Positions 17,967 to 27,791 of a stretch of DNA of 64,000 nucleotides are shown one piece after another. Source of the stretch: JBMNCR01 sp049366695 (GTDB lineage Bacteria > Bacillota > Clostridia > Eubacteriales > Alkalibacteraceae); the NCBI GenBank assembly GCA_049366695.1, contig JBMNCR010000059.1, positions 6,778 to 70,777 on the forward strand. The letters are read 5' to 3'. Below the pieces are notes generated by a model. The model saw nothing but the letters and a program-made list of their open reading frames with translations. It had not been told where the DNA came from and ran no database searches. Each line of letters starts with the position of its first letter. Position 1 is the stretch's first letter. A program made the translations under genes and the position numbers.

Positions 17967-18037
17967 GATAAATTAAATAAGATATATTAATAATTAAAAG
18001 ATATGCCGATCTTATTTTTTAGAGGAGAAGTATTACT

Positions 18038-19297
18038 ATGAAGGATAACATAAAATTAAATCTAAATTTGTTTATAATGTGTGCATTATCTATATTATTT
18101 TGTGTTTATTCTTTTTATAAATATCCTTTAATAATAAATACTGACATTATAATATTTATTATATTTACGATTATTACCGAATCTTTCGTTTTAGTAATGT
18201 CAAATAGTAGTGCTGTTACTTTAAGTTTTGGAGTCATTTTACCTGTGGCTGTCTTATTTAATCCTAGCGTAGCAATACTATGTATTGTTCTTTGCAATAC
18301 ATTTTCTGTCTATAAAATGGAGGGGAAATTAAAACATATTTTTAATGTTGAGGTATATAAAACTGTTTTTAATGTAAGCAATTATATTATTAGTTGTAGT
18401 ATTGCATCATATATATATATATATATGAATAATGGGTTGGGGTTAGGAAATAATTTTATTTCTATGATATATATGTTTATTTCTATAATTATTTATATGA
18501 TATCCAATATAGGTTTCGCTAGTATTATTATGCTATTAATAACTGATTATGACTATATTACTATCATAAAGAATAGTTTTAGTTCGTTTATCCCTAATAT
18601 TTTAGGTGTAGGAACTGTATCGATTCTAATAGTTCTGGCATATATCAATTTTGGTATTAATGCCATTATAATACTGTTGTTTCCGTATTTATTAATTCGG
18701 TATTCTTTTAAACTAGTATACGATATGCAGGAAACGTATATTAGTACCATAAAGGCATTATCTTCTGCATTAGAGGAAAAAGATTCATATACTAAAGGTC
18801 ATTCGGAAAGAGTAGAGAAGTATTCTTTACTTTTAGCAAAAGCAATTGATGGGAAAAGGCTAAATATCCAACAGTTACAATATGCAGCCATTTTTCATGA
18901 TATAGGTAAAATAGGTATATCCGATGAAATATTGAATAAGCCTGGTAAACTAAGTAATGAAGAATTTGATTTTATTAAAGAGCATCCGAGTAAAGGTGTG
19001 AAAATTTTAAGTAATGTAGCATTTTTAAATAAGGTTACACAAATTATTGGAGCTCATCACGAGTATTGTGATGGTACAGGTTATCCTAAAGGTTTAAGAG
19101 CTGATGAAATTTTATTAGAATCTAAAATAATTACTATTGCTGATATATATGATGCTGTTACAACTGATAGACCATATAGAAAAGCCATGACAAATGATCA
19201 AGCCATTGATATAATAAAAAGTGAGTCAGGTAAAAAGCTTGACCCAGAATTAGTTAGAAAATTTGTTGAACTTTATGAAGAAGGTAGGTTAATATGA
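18038..19297 (+). CDS. Membrane-bound HD-GYP domain protein
   Basis: Predicted cyclic di-nucleotide phosphodiesterase of 419 residues. The first 230 residues form about seven or eight membrane helices of an uncharacterised sensor-like region. The HD-GYP domain follows: KGHSERVEKYS (about 251-261), the metal-binding HDIGKIGI (about 288-295), KEHPSKG, and HHEYCDGTGYPKGL (about 346-359), a variant of the HHExxDGxGYP signature with all metal ligands present. Such proteins degrade c-di-GMP to GMP or pGpG. Strong AGAGGAGAAG site. Its stop overlaps the next start (ATGATGA), so the two genes are translationally coupled. Confidence 0.93.
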   Translation: MKDNIKLNLNLFIMCALSILFCVYSFYKYPLIINTDIIIFIIFTIITESFVLVMSNSSAVTLSFGVILPVAVLFNPSVAILCIVLCNTFSVYKMEGKLKHIFNVEVYKTVFNVSNYIISCSIASYIYIYMNNGLGLGNNFISMIYMFISIIIYMISNIGFASIIMLLITDYDYITIIKNSFSSFIPNILGVGTVSILIVLAYINFGINAIIILLFPYLLIRYSFKLVYDMQETYISTIKALSSALEEKDSYTKGHSERVEKYSLLLAKAIDGKRLNIQQLQYAAIFHDIGKIGISDEILNKPGKLSNEEFDFIKEHPSKGVKILSNVAFLNKVTQIIGAHHEYCDGTGYPKGLRADEILLESKIITIADIYDAVTTDRPYRKAMTNDQAIDIIKSESGKKLDPELVRKFVELYEEGRLI

Positions 19298-19949
19298 TGA
19301 CTATTGCATTATTAATTATAGCCATTGTGATTGGGTTAATTAGAAAGGGAAGATTAACAAATTTAGTTAATCTAAAAATAAAATTGATACCATTAATATT
19401 AGTTTCCTTTTTAATACAAATGAGTATATATATTGGTTATAAATATAATATTACGGTTATAGAAGACTATGATATCTTGCTACATTTTGTTAGTTATATT
19501 ATATTGTTTGCTGGATTAATGAATAATTTTGATAATAAATGGTTCATTGTAATAACATTAGGAGTTATTGCGAATTTTATGGTAATATTCTTAAATGGTG
19601 GAAAAATGCCTGTTTCATTAGATGCCGCTACTACTATAGGTATTTCTGAGAGCATAGAAGCTATTTTTGCAGTAAGGGGAGGCACTCATCAGCCTTTACA
19701 AACAGGTACATTACTTTGGTTTTTAGCGGATATTATACCACTAGGATATCCTAGCGTCTTAAAAGTGTTTAATAATATTTATAGTATAGGTGACTTTATT
19801 GTATATGGTGGAATGATGGGTTTAATTCAATCTTCAATGATAATTAAACATAATGATGGAAAAGAAATAACAGAAGAGCATAATTCATTTGAGGAAAAAA
19901 ATGAGTTCGAAAATGATAAATATTTGGATGAACTGTTTGTTGTTGATCA
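19294..19949 (+). CDS. DUF5317 membrane protein, 5' part of gap-split gene
   Basis: The visible 218 residues form a multi-helix membrane protein of the DUF5317 family, with conserved LNGGKMPVS (about 106-114), GGTHQPLQTGTLLWFLADIIP (about 129-149) and YSIGDFIVYGGMMG (about 161-174). Function unknown. After the last helix the chain turns acidic (ITEEHNSFEEKNEFENDKYLDELFVVD) and runs into the 100-N gap, with no stop codon. The same acidic character continues after the gap in the repeat ORF, so the two parts are most likely one protein with a long cytoplasmic tail. Coupled to the HD-GYP gene by an ATGA overlap. Confidence 0.85.
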
Positions 19950-20049
19950 NNNNNNNNNNNNNNNNNNNNNNNNNNNNNNNNNNNNNNNNNNNNNNNNNNN
20001 NNNNNNNNNNNNNNNNNNNNNNNNNNNNNNNNNNNNNNNNNNNNNNNNN
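19950..20049. other. Assembly gap inside tandem repeat
   Basis: Exactly 100 Ns. Unlike the other two gaps its flanks are not duplicated: the left side is unique and the right side starts within a 48-bp tandem repeat. The missing piece is probably collapsed repeat units of unknown number. Confidence 0.85.
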
Positions 20050-21014
20050 ATATGAAATTTGAAAGCACAAACGATATTGAGTTAGAAAATGCAAATGATA
20101 TGAAATTTGAAAGCATAAACGATTTCCTGATAGAAAATGCAAATGATATGAAATTTGAAAGCACAAACGATATTGAGTTAGAAAATGCAAATGATATGAA
20201 GTTAGAAAGCACAAACGATATCCAGTTAGAAAATGCAAATGATATGAAGTTAGAAAGCACAAACGATATCCAGTTAGAAAATGCAAATGATATGAAGTTA
20301 GAAAGCACAAACGATATCCAGATAGAAAGTGCAGATGATATGAAGTTAGAAAGCATAAACGATATCCAGATAGAAAGTGCAGATGATATGAAATTTGAAA
20401 GCACAAACGATATCCAGATAGAAAGTGCAAATGATATGAAATTTGAAAACAATGAAGAAAAGGAATTAGAAATAGAGATTGAAAACATAAAAGAAACACC
20501 AACCAATAATAGTGAAGAATATATGGACTCTAATAATCTTAGTGTATTAGATGATATTGAGTATAAAGAATCTAAAAAGATTTATGATAAACCGAAAGCA
20601 ATAAAAGATGAAGAAACCTTTGATATTGAACACTTAGAATTTGAAGAAGATGATGATGCTGGAACGGATTCGATAGATACTCAACATCAATTTATAATAG
20701 TAGAAGGAAGAATTGTAGAAAATCCTAATTATGGCAAGGTGATTGAAGCGACTAAGAATAAAACAATAAATAAGGATTTGGAGAAAATAGATAATTATGA
20801 TTTAACTAGTATTATATCTCAACTCGAGGAAGTAGAAATGGTGCAATTACCTATAGAAACAGAAGAAATTGATAAAAACATTTTGCAAAAAGTTAGTGAT
20901 AATGAAAGAGTTAAGTTAATGAAAAAAATGAAAGAACGAAAAGAATATGGGTATGAATTAGTACAGGTGACTTTAGGAGATAAAAAAATTAATTTTTGGA
21001 AGAAAGACTTGTAA
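20050..21014 (+). CDS. Repeat-rich acidic tail, 3' part of the DUF5317 gene
   Basis: Open from the gap to a TAA at 21012. It starts with eight consecutive 16-residue units of the type MKFESTNDIELENAND (about 20052-20435), with variants MKLESTNDIQLENAND and MKLESINDIQIESADD, then an acidic non-repeat stretch (about 190 residues, no membrane helix) that ends KKINFWKKDL. No known domain is recognised. An internal ATG opens each repeat but none has a ribosome binding site, which supports reading it as the tail of the upstream membrane protein. The total number of repeats is unknown because of the gap. Confidence 0.75.
20052..20435 (+). repeat. 48-bp in-frame tandem repeat, 8 units visible
   Basis: Eight units of 48 bp encoding 16 residues each. 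Most differences are clustered by neighbour: units 4 and 5 encode the same 16 residues, and units 6-8 share QIESA. This points to recent local duplication. The array begins at the edge of the assembly gap, so more units are likely. Confidence 0.93.
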
Positions 21015-21033
21015 GTAATTCAAGTCTTTTTTT
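21004..21033 (+). terminator. Terminator of the DUF5317/repeat gene
   Basis: AAGACTTG (21004-21011) pairs with CAAGTCTT, followed by a T run. The 5' arm overlaps the last codons. Confidence 0.85.
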
Positions 21034-21238
21034 ATGATATAATCTATTAATAATTGTGTAATATTTAAATTTGTTTTATTAAACAGTAAAGATATTGGTG
21101 ATACGCCCTACTTTTACAGATTTAAAAATATAAGAAACTTACTATAGATCATAAATTTTTTTTACTTTGAAGTAATAAGAGTTTTTTTGTCATTAAACAA
21201 ACCAACAAATAAATAAATATATTAAAGAAGGTGTAATA

Positions 21239-23737
21239 ATGTCACTCCTAAAGAAAATCTTTGGTGATATGGATGAAAAAGAAATAAAGAAATTAATGAA
21301 ATTAGTAAACAAAATTGAAGACTTGGATAATGTTATGAAAAACCTTACAGATGAATTATTAAAGGCAAAAACTATTGAATTCAAGTCAAGACTAAAAAAT
21401 GGTGAAAATGAAGATGATATATTAATAGAAGCATTTGCAGTTGTTAGAGAATCAGCTAATAGGGTATTAAAAATGAAACATTTTCCTGTTCAATTATTAG
21501 GAGGAATTGTACTTCATCAAGGAAGAATTGCTGAAATGAAAACAGGTGAAGGAAAAACATTAATGGCTACTTTACCTGCATATCTTAATGCATTAAGTGG
21601 ACAGGGAGTACATGTAGTTACAGTAAATGATTATCTAGCAACGAGAGATAGTCAGTGGATGGGTCAAATATATGAATTCTTAGGATTATCAGTTGGATTA
21701 GTTGTACATGGTTTAAATTTTGCACAAAAGAAAGAAGCATACGCTGCAGATATAACATATGGGACTAATAATGAATATGGATTTGATTATTTAAGAGATA
21801 ATATGGTTATTCATATAGAACAAAGAGTACAAAGAAATTTGAATTTTGCTATTATAGATGAAGTTGATAGTATTTTAATTGACGAAGCAAGAACGCCTTT
21901 GATTATATCAGGAAGCGGAGATAAAAGTACAAAGATGTACAATATAGTATATAGTTTTACTAAGAATTTGAAAGATGAAGTTCATTTTACTATAGATGAA
22001 AAAGCTTCATCAGTTGTACTTACAGATGAAGGAATAGAAAAAGCTGAAAAATCTTTTGGCATAGAAAATTTAGCTGATATGGAAAATATGGAATTATCTC
22101 ACCATATAAATCAATCATTAAGGGCAGTATATCTAATGAAAAAAGATAAGGATTATGTAGTAAAAGAGGGACAAGTAATTATTGTAGATGAATTTACAGG
22201 TAGGTTGATGCAAGGAAGAAGATATAGTAACGGATTGCATCAATCAATCGAAGCAAAAGAAAAGGTAAAGGTAGAAAGAGAATCTAAGACACTTGCAACC
22301 ATTACATTTCAAAATTACTTTAGAATGTATAATAAATTAAGTGGTATGACAGGAACAGCTAAAACAGAAGATGAAGAATTTAAAGCTATCTATAATATGG
22401 ATGTGTTATGTATTCCAACAAATAAACCAATGGTAAGAAAAGATATGCATGATGTGATATATAAAACAGTAAATGGAAAGTTTAATGCAGTTGTTAAAGA
22501 AATAGAAGAAAGAAATAAAACTGGTCAACCAGTATTAGTAGGAACAATATCTATAGAAAAATCTGAAGTTTTAAGTAAATTGTTAAAGAAGAGAGGAATT
22601 AAGCATGAAGTATTAAATGCAAAATATCATGAAAAAGAAGCTGAAATAGTAAGTAACGCAGGAGAAAAGCATTCTGTTACAATTTCTACTAATATGGCAG
22701 GAAGAGGGACAGATATAGTATTAGGTCAAGGTGTGAAAGAACTAGGTGGACTTCATATTCTTGGTACTGAAAGACACGAAAGTAGAAGGATAGACAACCA
22801 GCTTCGTGGTAGGGCAGGTAGACAAGGGGACGAAGGTTCATCTCAATTTTTTATTTCATTAGAAGATGATTTAATGAGATTATTTGGATCTGATCGAATT
22901 ATGGGATTAGTTGATAGTTTAGGGTTGGATGAAGATGTTCCTATAGAAAATAAAATGTTATCAAAAGGAATTGAAAATGCTCAAAAGAAAGTAGAAGGAA
23001 GAAACTTTGATATAAGGAAACATGTATTACAATTTGATAATGTAATAAACAAACAAAGAGAAATAATATATTCTCAAAGAAAATCTGTGCTTGAAGGAAA
23101 AGATATACATGAACAAATCATTAAGATGTTAGAAGGATTAGTAGAAGATAGTATTAATATATATACAGGGTTCAGTCAATATCCTGAAGAATGGGATTTT
23201 AAGGGTCTGGTAGAACATAGTGAAGTATTGTTTTTACCAAAAGATTCATTTGTAATTCCCGAAAATGACATCACGAGAGAAGATTTAAAACAATTATTAA
23301 TGGATGAAGCTAATAATAACTATCAATCCAGGATTGATGAAATAGGTCTTGATAGAATGCAGGAACTTGAAAGAGTAGTTTTATTAAGAGTTGTTGATAG
23401 TAAATGGATGGATCACATAGATAATATGGAACAATTAAAGCAAGGTATAGGTTTGAGAGCATATGGTCAAATCGATCCAGTTTTAGCATATACTAATGAA
23501 GGATTTAGTTTATTTGAAGAAATGAATAATAGTATTCAAGAAGATACAATAAAGTATTTATTTCATATAAATATACAAGATGAATCACTTGAAGCTAAAG
23601 AAACTGATTTATCTAAGGTATCTACTAATAAGGAAGAAAGAAAAAATAAGCCACAGGTGAATAAAAATAAAATTGGACGTAATGATCCATGTCCTTGTGG
23701 AAGTGGAAAAAAATATAAGAAATGTTGTGGGAAATAG
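21239..23737 (+). CDS. secA: Protein translocase ATPase SecA
   Basis: Motor of the Sec export pathway; binds SecYEG and drives preproteins through by ATP hydrolysis. 832 residues with the complete order: Walker A AEMKTGEGKTLMATLPA (about residues 97-113), DEVDSILIDEA (about 208-218), the preprotein-binding region, LVGTISIEKSE, the second NBD motif MAGRGTDIVLG, RGRAGRQGDEG, and the C-terminal zinc finger CPCGSGKKYKKCCGK. The GGTG site precedes the ATG. It is followed 18 bases later by prfB, a common Firmicutes pairing that suggests one transcript. Confidence 0.98.
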   Translation: MSLLKKIFGDMDEKEIKKLMKLVNKIEDLDNVMKNLTDELLKAKTIEFKSRLKNGENEDDILIEAFAVVRESANRVLKMKHFPVQLLGGIVLHQGRIAEMKTGEGKTLMATLPAYLNALSGQGVHVVTVNDYLATRDSQWMGQIYEFLGLSVGLVVHGLNFAQKKEAYAADITYGTNNEYGFDYLRDNMVIHIEQRVQRNLNFAIIDEVDSILIDEARTPLIISGSGDKSTKMYNIVYSFTKNLKDEVHFTIDEKASSVVLTDEGIEKAEKSFGIENLADMENMELSHHINQSLRAVYLMKKDKDYVVKEGQVIIVDEFTGRLMQGRRYSNGLHQSIEAKEKVKVERESKTLATITFQNYFRMYNKLSGMTGTAKTEDEEFKAIYNMDVLCIPTNKPMVRKDMHDVIYKTVNGKFNAVVKEIEERNKTGQPVLVGTISIEKSEVLSKLLKKRGIKHEVLNAKYHEKEAEIVSNAGEKHSVTISTNMAGRGTDIVLGQGVKELGGLHILGTERHESRRIDNQLRGRAGRQGDEGSSQFFISLEDDLMRLFGSDRIMGLVDSLGLDEDVPIENKMLSKGIENAQKKVEGRNFDIRKHVLQFDNVINKQREIIYSQRKSVLEGKDIHEQIIKMLEGLVEDSINIYTGFSQYPEEWDFKGLVEHSEVLFLPKDSFVIPENDITREDLKQLLMDEANNNYQSRIDEIGLDRMQELERVVLLRVVDSKWMDHIDNMEQLKQGIGLRAYGQIDPVLAYTNEGFSLFEEMNNSIQEDTIKYLFHINIQDESLEAKETDLSKVSTNKEERKNKPQVNKNKIGRNDPCPCGSGKKYKKCCGK

Positions 23738-23755
23738 AAAAAGGAGTGAAATATC

Positions 23756-24878
23756 ATGTTAGATATACTGGAGTATAAAAAAATGTTAAGAGATTTAAAA
23801 ACAAAATTAAATGAAATTGGTGATTCACTTTGACTTATCAAAATTAAATTTTGAAATAGAAGAATTAGATAATAAAGTAAATAAGCAAGATTTTTGGGAA
23901 GATCAAAGTAATGCAAAAAAAATGCTTAAATTACTAAATGTTAAAAAGAATATTATGAATAAATATAGTGATTTGGAAAATAAGTTATCTGAAATTGAGA
24001 TTATTTTTGAACTATTAGAAGAAGAAGAGGATAATGATTTATACGAAGAGCTAAAAAAATCAGTAGAAATAGCACATGAAGAAATAGAGTACTTTAATTT
24101 AGAAATACTTTTAAATGGAGAGTATGATGCTAATAATGCAATTGTATCCTTACATCCTGGGGCAGGAGGTACAGAGTCCCAAGATTGGGCAGAAATGCTT
24201 TTGAGAATGTATTTGCGGTGGGTTGAACGTAGTGGGTATAAAGTAAATATATTAGATTATCAACATGGTGATGAAGCAGGTATTAAAAGTGTTACACTAT
24301 CAGTAATAGGGTTTAATGCCTATGGATATTTAAAATGTGAAAAGGGAGTACACAGATTAGTTAGGATATCACCATTTGATGCATCAGGTAGAAGGCATAC
24401 TTCTTTTGCTTCAGTAGATGTAACTCCTGAATTAGAAGAAGATACAAATGTACAAATAGATGCTGATGATTTAAGGATAGATACTTATAGATCAAGTGGA
24501 GCTGGGGGACAGCATGTAAATACGACAGATTCAGCCATTAGGATCACACATATACCTACAGGTGTTGTTGTTCAATGTCAAAATGAGAGATCTCAACATA
24601 AGAATAAAGAAACGGCTATGAAGCTATTAATAAGCAAATTGGTTGAAATAAAAGAAAGAGAGCATAAAGATAAGGTCGAGGACTTACAAGGTCAATATGG
24701 TCAAATAGCTTGGGGAAATCAAATACGTTCTTATGTATTTCATCCGTATAGTATGGTTAAAGATCATAGAACTAATATTGAGACAGGAAATGTTCAAAAT
24801 GTAATGGATGGAGCTATTGATAGTTTTATCAATGCATATTTAAAGAAATTAACATTAGAAAACAATAAGGAGGAGTAA
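23756..24878 (+). CDS. prfB: Peptide chain release factor 2 with programmed +1 frameshift
   Basis: Recognises UGA and UAA stop codons and triggers peptide release. Translation starts at the ATG at 23756 (AAAGGAG site) and meets an in-frame TGA at 23831-23833 after 25 codons in the context CTT-TGA-C. Slipping by +1 on CTT continues into the 348-residue second frame, giving 373 residues. This is the autoregulatory frameshift known for RF2. A GGTGAT element complementary to the 16S rRNA end lies just upstream of TCA-CTT and can serve as the stimulatory Shine-Dalgarno-like sequence. Type marks: SPF anticodon tripeptide (VRISPFDASG) and the GGQ motif (SGAGGQHVN). It is not a broken gene. Confidence 0.97.
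23828..23834 (+). promoter_or_regulatory. RF2 frameshift site CTTTGAC
   Basis: CTT TGA C at the end of the zero-frame 25-codon leader, preceded by the SD-like GGTGAT four bases upstream. Low RF2 favours the shift into the prfB body; high RF2 favours termination. Confidence 0.95.
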
Positions 24879-24880
24879 CA

Positions 24881-25594
24881 TTGAAGCCCATTTTAGGCAT
24901 CGTGTGTTCATATTATGGAAGTTATACAAAAGGGAATGAAAGAGAATTTAACTTTAAAGAAGAGAGTTATTTAAAAAAGATAAAAGATTCAGGATCTATA
25001 CCTTTGATGATACCAGTAAGACCTTCACTAATAGAGGATATTCCTCAAATAATAAAAAACATGGATGGCATAATCTTATCCGGTGGTGTAGATGTACATC
25101 CTTCTTTTTATAATGAAGAACCAATGAAGGGTTTAGGTCATGTAGATTATGTAAGAGATAAATTTGAAATTGAATTAACAAGATATTGTATAGAAAAAAG
25201 TATACCGATATTAGGGATATGTAGGGGTATGCAGGTATTAAATGTAGCTACTGGTGGAACACTTTATCAAGATATAAATATACAGTTAGAAAGTGGTATT
25301 CAACATACTCAAAAAACTAGTGATCGAGTAGGAAATCATCATATAAAAATAAAAGAGAATACATTTTTATATAAAGTGTATGGAAAAAGAGGTTTTGTTA
25401 ATTCATATCATCACCAAGCGGTTAAGGATTTATCAGATGATTTTGAAGCCATTGCTTGGAGTGAGGATGGTTTAATAGAGTCTATGATTTATAAAAAAAA
25501 TGAAAATGTAATAGCTCTTCAGTGGCACCCAGAGTTGTTAGACGGAGAAGAATCTGAGAATATTTTTAAGTATTTTACAAATCTTATGAAATAA
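24881..25594 (+). CDS. Class I glutamine amidotransferase-like (PuuD-type) hydrolase
   Basis: Gamma-glutamyl-GABA hydrolase-like protein (Peptidase C26 family), 237 residues. The nucleophile elbow ILGICRGMQVLNVATGG (Cys near residue 112) and the catalytic His/Glu in QWHPELL (near the C-terminus) are intact. Relatives cleave gamma-glutamyl amides, as in putrescine degradation, but no Puu genes are present and the substrate is unknown. TTG start, eight bases after AAGGAGGAG, immediately behind prfB. Confidence 0.9.
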   Translation: MKPILGIVCSYYGSYTKGNEREFNFKEESYLKKIKDSGSIPLMIPVRPSLIEDIPQIIKNMDGIILSGGVDVHPSFYNEEPMKGLGHVDYVRDKFEIELTRYCIEKSIPILGICRGMQVLNVATGGTLYQDINIQLESGIQHTQKTSDRVGNHHIKIKENTFLYKVYGKRGFVNSYHHQAVKDLSDDFEAIAWSEDGLIESMIYKKNENVIALQWHPELLDGEESENIFKYFTNLMK

Positions 25595-25614
25595 AATTAA
25601 GGAGTAATAAAAAA

Positions 25615-27765
25615 TTGAACAAAATAATTAATAAACTAACTGAGGAATTTAATCTTAAAAAATCACAAGTAGAAAGTACAATAAAGTTAATAGACGAAGG
25701 AAATACGATACCTTTTATTGCTAGATATAGAAAAGAAGTTACTGGTAATTTAGATGATGTAGTGCTAAGAGAATTAGATGAAAGACTATTATACTTAAGA
25801 AATCTAGAAAAAAGAAAAGAAGAAGTCGTTAGGATAATAGACGAGCAAGGGAAATTATCTGATGAATTAAAAAATAAAATAAATGATGCTAAAATTCTTC
25901 AAGAAGTCGAAGATCTATACTTGCCATATAAACAAAAGCGAAAAACTAGAGGCGTGATAGCTAGAGAGCGCGGATTACAATCTTTAGCCACTCTAATATA
26001 TATGCAAATGAGTACAGAAGAAGAAATAAGAAAACAAGCTCAAAAGTATTTAGATAGTGAAAAGGGATTGGATAATGTAGAGGATTGTATTAATGGGGCA
26101 ATGGATATTATTGCAGAAGATATTTCCGATAATGCAGATTATAGAAAAAGAATAAGGGAAATAGTAGTTAACTTTGGAATGATAACTTCAAATCTATCAA
26201 AAAAAGTTGAGGAAGAAATATCTGAATTTGAAATGTATTACAGTTTTTTAGAAAAGGTAAATAAAATAGCTAATCATAGAATACTAGCTATAAATAGGGG
26301 AGAAAAAAAGAAAACATTAAATGTGAAAATAGAAATAGAAGAACAGAAAATACTATCATATTTAAATAATTGTATTATTAGAGATAATGGCAATTGTTTT
26401 ATTTATGAAGTTGTTAAAGACGCCTATAAAAGACTTATATTTCCTTCTATAGAAAGAGATATTAGATCTTCCCTTACGGAAAAAGCTGAAAAAGAAGCTA
26501 CAAAAGTATTCGCCACTAATCTTAAAAATTATCTATTACAGCCTCCAGTAAAAGAAAGAGTTGTTTTAGGATTTGACCCTGCTTATAGGACAGGATGCAA
26601 AATTGCTGTAGTAGATGGGTATGGAGATTTATTAGATACAAAAACTATATATCCAACCCCTCCGGAAAATAAAGTGGAAGAATCAAAAAAAATAATATTA
26701 AAATTAATTAGTAAACACAATATTGATATTATTGCTATCGGTAATGGGACTGCTTCTAGGGAGTCAGAAAACTTTATAGGTGATATTATTAAAGATGAAA
26801 AATTAAAAGTAGAGTACTTAGTTGTAAATGAAGCAGGTGCTTCAGTATACTCGGCTTCAAAATTAGCAAATGAAGAATTCCCAGAAATTAATGTATCCAT
26901 AAGGGGAGCTATTTCTATTGCTAGAAGACTTCAAGATCCATTAGCAGAATTGGTAAAGATTGATCCAAAACATATAGGAGTTGGACAATATCAGCATGAT
27001 GTAAATCAAAAGGAATTAAAGAAGGCATTAGACGGAGTTATTGAAGATGTAGTAAATAGTGTAGGTGTTGATATAAATACTGCTTCAATGGCATTATTAA
27101 AAAACATATCAGGATTAAATAAAACTACTGCTCAAAATATTATAGAATATCGTCGAGAAAATGGAGCCTTTGTAAATCGAAAACAGATTAAAAAAGTTAA
27201 AAAAATTGGAGATAAGGCTTTTGAACAATGCGCTGGATTTTTAAGAATCTCCCAGGGAGAAAATCCTCTAGATAATACATCAGTTCATCCAGAATCTTAT
27301 GAAGCTACGGAGAAGTTATTAAAATTTTATAATTATGACTTTGAAGATATACTAATTAAGAATAAAGAAATAAAAGAACTTTTTAATAAAATAGATTATA
27401 TTAAGCTAATGGATGAGCTAGAAATAGGTGAGCATACTTTAAAAGATATAGTCAAAGAAATTTTAAAACCTGGACGTGATCCAAGAGATGAATTTGAAAA
27501 ACCAGTTTTCAGGACTGAAGTAATGGAAATAAAAGACTTAAAAGCAGGAATGGTATTAACTGGAACTATAAGAAATGTAATAGATTTTGGTGCATTTGTG
27601 GATATTGGAGTTCATCAAGATGGCTTAGTACATATTTCTCAATTAAGTGAAAGATTTATAAAAAATCCTATGGATATTGTATCAATCGGAGATATAGTAA
27701 AAGTTAAAGTAATTGCAGTAGACGTAGAACGTAATAGGATTTCATTGAGTATGAGGGATATTTGA
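25615..27765 (+). CDS. tex: Tex family RNA-binding protein with S1 domain
   Basis: Nucleic-acid-binding protein of 716 residues implicated in transcription and in several bacteria needed for toxin or stress gene expression. In order: N-terminal helical region with LKKSQVESTIKLIDEGNTIPFIARYRKEVTG, a YqgF/RuvC-like domain starting VLGFDPAYRTGCKIAVVD (about 319-336), helix-hairpin-helix motifs (LKNISGLNKTTAQNIIEYR), and a C-terminal S1 domain (about 640-716) containing GMVLTGTIRNVIDFGAFVDI. TTG start with AAGGAG upstream. Probably in the secA-prfB transcript group. Confidence 0.96.
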   Translation: MNKIINKLTEEFNLKKSQVESTIKLIDEGNTIPFIARYRKEVTGNLDDVVLRELDERLLYLRNLEKRKEEVVRIIDEQGKLSDELKNKINDAKILQEVEDLYLPYKQKRKTRGVIARERGLQSLATLIYMQMSTEEEIRKQAQKYLDSEKGLDNVEDCINGAMDIIAEDISDNADYRKRIREIVVNFGMITSNLSKKVEEEISEFEMYYSFLEKVNKIANHRILAINRGEKKKTLNVKIEIEEQKILSYLNNCIIRDNGNCFIYEVVKDAYKRLIFPSIERDIRSSLTEKAEKEATKVFATNLKNYLLQPPVKERVVLGFDPAYRTGCKIAVVDGYGDLLDTKTIYPTPPENKVEESKKIILKLISKHNIDIIAIGNGTASRESENFIGDIIKDEKLKVEYLVVNEAGASVYSASKLANEEFPEINVSIRGAISIARRLQDPLAELVKIDPKHIGVGQYQHDVNQKELKKALDGVIEDVVNSVGVDINTASMALLKNISGLNKTTAQNIIEYRRENGAFVNRKQIKKVKKIGDKAFEQCAGFLRISQGENPLDNTSVHPESYEATEKLLKFYNYDFEDILIKNKEIKELFNKIDYIKLMDELEIGEHTLKDIVKEILKPGRDPRDEFEKPVFRTEVMEIKDLKAGMVLTGTIRNVIDFGAFVDIGVHQDGLVHISQLSERFIKNPMDIVSIGDIVKVKVIAVDVERNRISLSMRDI

Positions 27766-27791
27766 ATTTGACTGAGAAAGGATTTGTATAA

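Noticed and set aside
20052..20435. Regular 48-bp repeats as CRISPR array
   Set aside because: Units are contiguous without spacers and translate in frame as a 16-residue repeat.
19844..20506. Long minus-strand frames over the repeat region
   Set aside because: They are mirror frames of the in-frame repeat, are hydrophobic low-complexity, span the N gap, and have no ribosome binding site.
23756..23833. prfB as a frameshifted pseudogene
   Set aside because: The break is the known programmed CTT-TGA-C site, and the rest of the gene is intact.
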